Positions 6,461 to 7,604 of a stretch of 7,604 nt of DNA are shown piece after piece. Made by a program: the position numbers and the translations under genes. The stretch's first letter is position 1, and the number at the start of each line of letters is the position of its first letter. Source of the DNA: Clostridium sp. CAG:448. Its GTDB lineage: Bacteria; Bacillota; Clostridia; Oscillospirales; CAG-272. The DNA lies in assembly GCA_000433415.1 (NCBI GenBank), contig FR890417.1, positions 1-7,604 on the forward strand, written 5' to 3'. Below the pieces are notes generated by a model. It worked only from the letters and a program-made list of their open reading frames with translations. It did no database searches and was not told the DNA's origin.

Positions 6461-6468
6461 ACGAATCA

Positions 6469-7604
6469 ATGGCAACATTTGAACATGACGACAGCTTGGA
6501 TGTCGGTGCAAATATTAAGGTGATCGGTGTCGGTGGCGGCGGTAACAATGCGGTCAACCGGATGATTTCTTCAAACATCAGAGGCGTGGAATTTATTACC
6601 GTCAATACGGACCGTCAGGCGCTGCGCAGATCCAATGCGCAGGAACAGCTGGTGATCGGCGAGAAGCTGACCGGCGGTCGCGGTGCAGGCGCAAAGCCGG
6701 AGATCGGCAAACGTGCGGCGGAGGAGTCTCTGGATGACATCAAAGAATTGCTCAACGACACCGACATGGTGTTTGTGACTGCCGGCATGGGCGGAGGCAC
6801 TGGAACAGGCGCGGCGCCTGTGGTTGCACGTTGTGCACAGGAGATGGGCATTCTGACCATCGGTATTGTGACCAAGCCCTTCTCGTTTGAAGGAAAGGTG
6901 CGCAAAGCCAATGCGGAATCCGGTATTGCCGAGCTGAGCCAGTATGTTGATTCTCTGATTGTGATTCCGAACGATAAACTGAAGGAATCGTCCGATCAGC
7001 GCATTACGCTGATGAATGCTTTCGAGTGTGCGGACGATGTTCTGCGCCGCGGTGTGCAGAGTATTTCCGAGCTGGTTAACGTGCCCGGATTCATCAACCT
7101 GGACTTCAATGACGTTGCCTCCATTATGAAGGATGCAGGCTATGCCCACATGGGTGTTGGCAGTGCAACCGGCAAGGACAAGGCGGAGCTTGCCGCAAAG
7201 ATGGCAATTTCCAGCCCGCTGCTTGAGTCTACCATTGAAGGTGCAAGAGGTATTTTGATCAGTATTCAGGTTTCGCCTGAGGTCGGACTTGAGGATGTCG
7301 ATCTGGCTTCCAATATGATTGCCAAGGAAGCGCATCCGGATGCCAATATCATCTGGGGTGTCGGCTTTGACGAAGAGTTGGAAGACGAGATGCGTATCAC
7401 CATCATCGCGACCGGATTTGACAAGGGCAAGGGACCCAAGGTTGATGAAACCACGACGGTTGTGACGGAATCGGTTGCCACCCCCGCCGAGACACCTGTC
7501 GCACAGCCCGAGCCGGCAAAGAAGCCGACGGTACAGGTAAAAAAGAAACCGGAGCGCGATCCGTTGGATGATCTGATGGATACATACAGAAGTGTCAAGA
7601 GAAA
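6469..7604 (+). CDS. ftsZ: FtsZ, tubulin-like division GTPase, 3' end cut off
   Basis: FtsZ polymerises in the cytoplasm with GTP to form the Z ring that recruits the septal machinery. The frame is open for 378 codons to the window edge with no stop. Visible: the glycine-rich T1 loop GVGGGGNNAVNRM (20-32); the T3 loop GGRGAGAKPEIG (69-80); the tubulin signature GGGTGTG (108-114); PNDKL (167-171) and SSDQRITLMNAF (174-185); the T7 synergy loop NLDFNDV with D212 and D215 (210-216); and the core's end ANIIWGVGFDEELEDEM through IATGFDKG (292-320). Residues 321-363 are a Thr/Pro/Lys-rich disordered linker, then DPLDDLMDTYRSVKR (364-378). The canonical C-terminal peptide (DIPxFLR type) is not yet seen and may lie just beyond the window. 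Compared with common FtsZ, T3 carries R71 and K76 where GLGAGANPE is usual. It follows ftsQ directly, without ftsA, behind its own promoter. Confidence 0.97.
   Translation, partial: MATFEHDDSLDVGANIKVIGVGGGGNNAVNRMISSNIRGVEFITVNTDRQALRRSNAQEQLVIGEKLTGGRGAGAKPEIGKRAAEESLDDIKELLNDTDMVFVTAGMGGGTGTGAAPVVARCAQEMGILTIGIVTKPFSFEGKVRKANAESGIAELSQYVDSLIVIPNDKLKESSDQRITLMNAFECADDVLRRGVQSISELVNVPGFINLDFNDVASIMKDAGYAHMGVGSATGKDKAELAAKMAISSPLLESTIEGARGILISIQVSPEVGLEDVDLASNMIAKEAHPDANIIWGVGFDEELEDEMRITIIATGFDKGKGPKVDETTTVVTESVATPAETPVAQPEPAKKPTVQVKKKPERDPLDDLMDTYRSVKR

Noticed and set aside
6407..6523. Small upstream frame (38 residues) overlapping the ftsZ start, beginning near the predicted transcript start
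   Set aside because: No properly spaced ribosome site and no recognisable product. Leaderless translation is possible but unsupported.
6571..7335. Minus-strand open frame (254 codons) opposite ftsZ
   Set aside because: It mirrors the highly conserved FtsZ core; its sequence shows no family likeness of its own.

Overview
The window is a stretch of a division and cell wall (dcw) cluster. All seven genes lie on the + strand: the end of murE, then murF, mraY, ftsW, murG, ftsQ (divIB) and most of ftsZ, which runs off the right edge. I see no RNA gene, mobile element, CRISPR array or foreign insert. The gene order, the strong Shine-Dalgarno sites, the FtsQ/DivIB type with a low-complexity insert, the MurG GGGTAGHVNP start and the FtsZ C-terminal half (ANIIWGVGFDEELEDEM) suggest a Gram-positive Clostridia-type bacterium with moderately high GC, possibly in the Oscillospirales/Ruminococcaceae. 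That placement is an inference from family familiarity, not a search result.

Layout: 1-153 is the murE 3' end. 185-1663 is murF and 1665-2663 is mraY, with one base between them and the mraY ribosome site inside murF. 2714-4033 is ftsW (SEDS glycosyltransferase), 4060-5190 is murG, and 5242-6300 is ftsQ/divIB with a TTG start. 6301-6468 is the longest gap; it holds an AT-rich sigma-A-like promoter and a leader with inverted repeats. 6469-7604 is ftsZ, lacking only its extreme 3' end. The first six genes are closely spaced (1 to 51 bases) and look like one transcript. ftsZ can probably also be transcribed separately.

The genes act in sequence. MurE and MurF finish the UDP-MurNAc-pentapeptide in the cytoplasm. 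MraY moves it to undecaprenyl phosphate (lipid I) and MurG adds GlcNAc (lipid II). FtsW polymerises lipid II at the septum, FtsQ/DivIB belongs to the membrane complex that controls septal synthesis, and FtsZ forms the ring that organises it.

The cluster is ordinary in content but trimmed. murD is not between mraY and ftsW, no murA, murB or murC lies between murG and ftsQ, and no ftsA precedes ftsZ. Other points worth a look are a charged N-terminal extension on FtsW, a Ser/Thr/Glu-rich insert and tail in FtsQ, basic substitutions in the FtsZ T3 loop, and the structured ftsZ leader. I found no evidence of a previously undescribed system.
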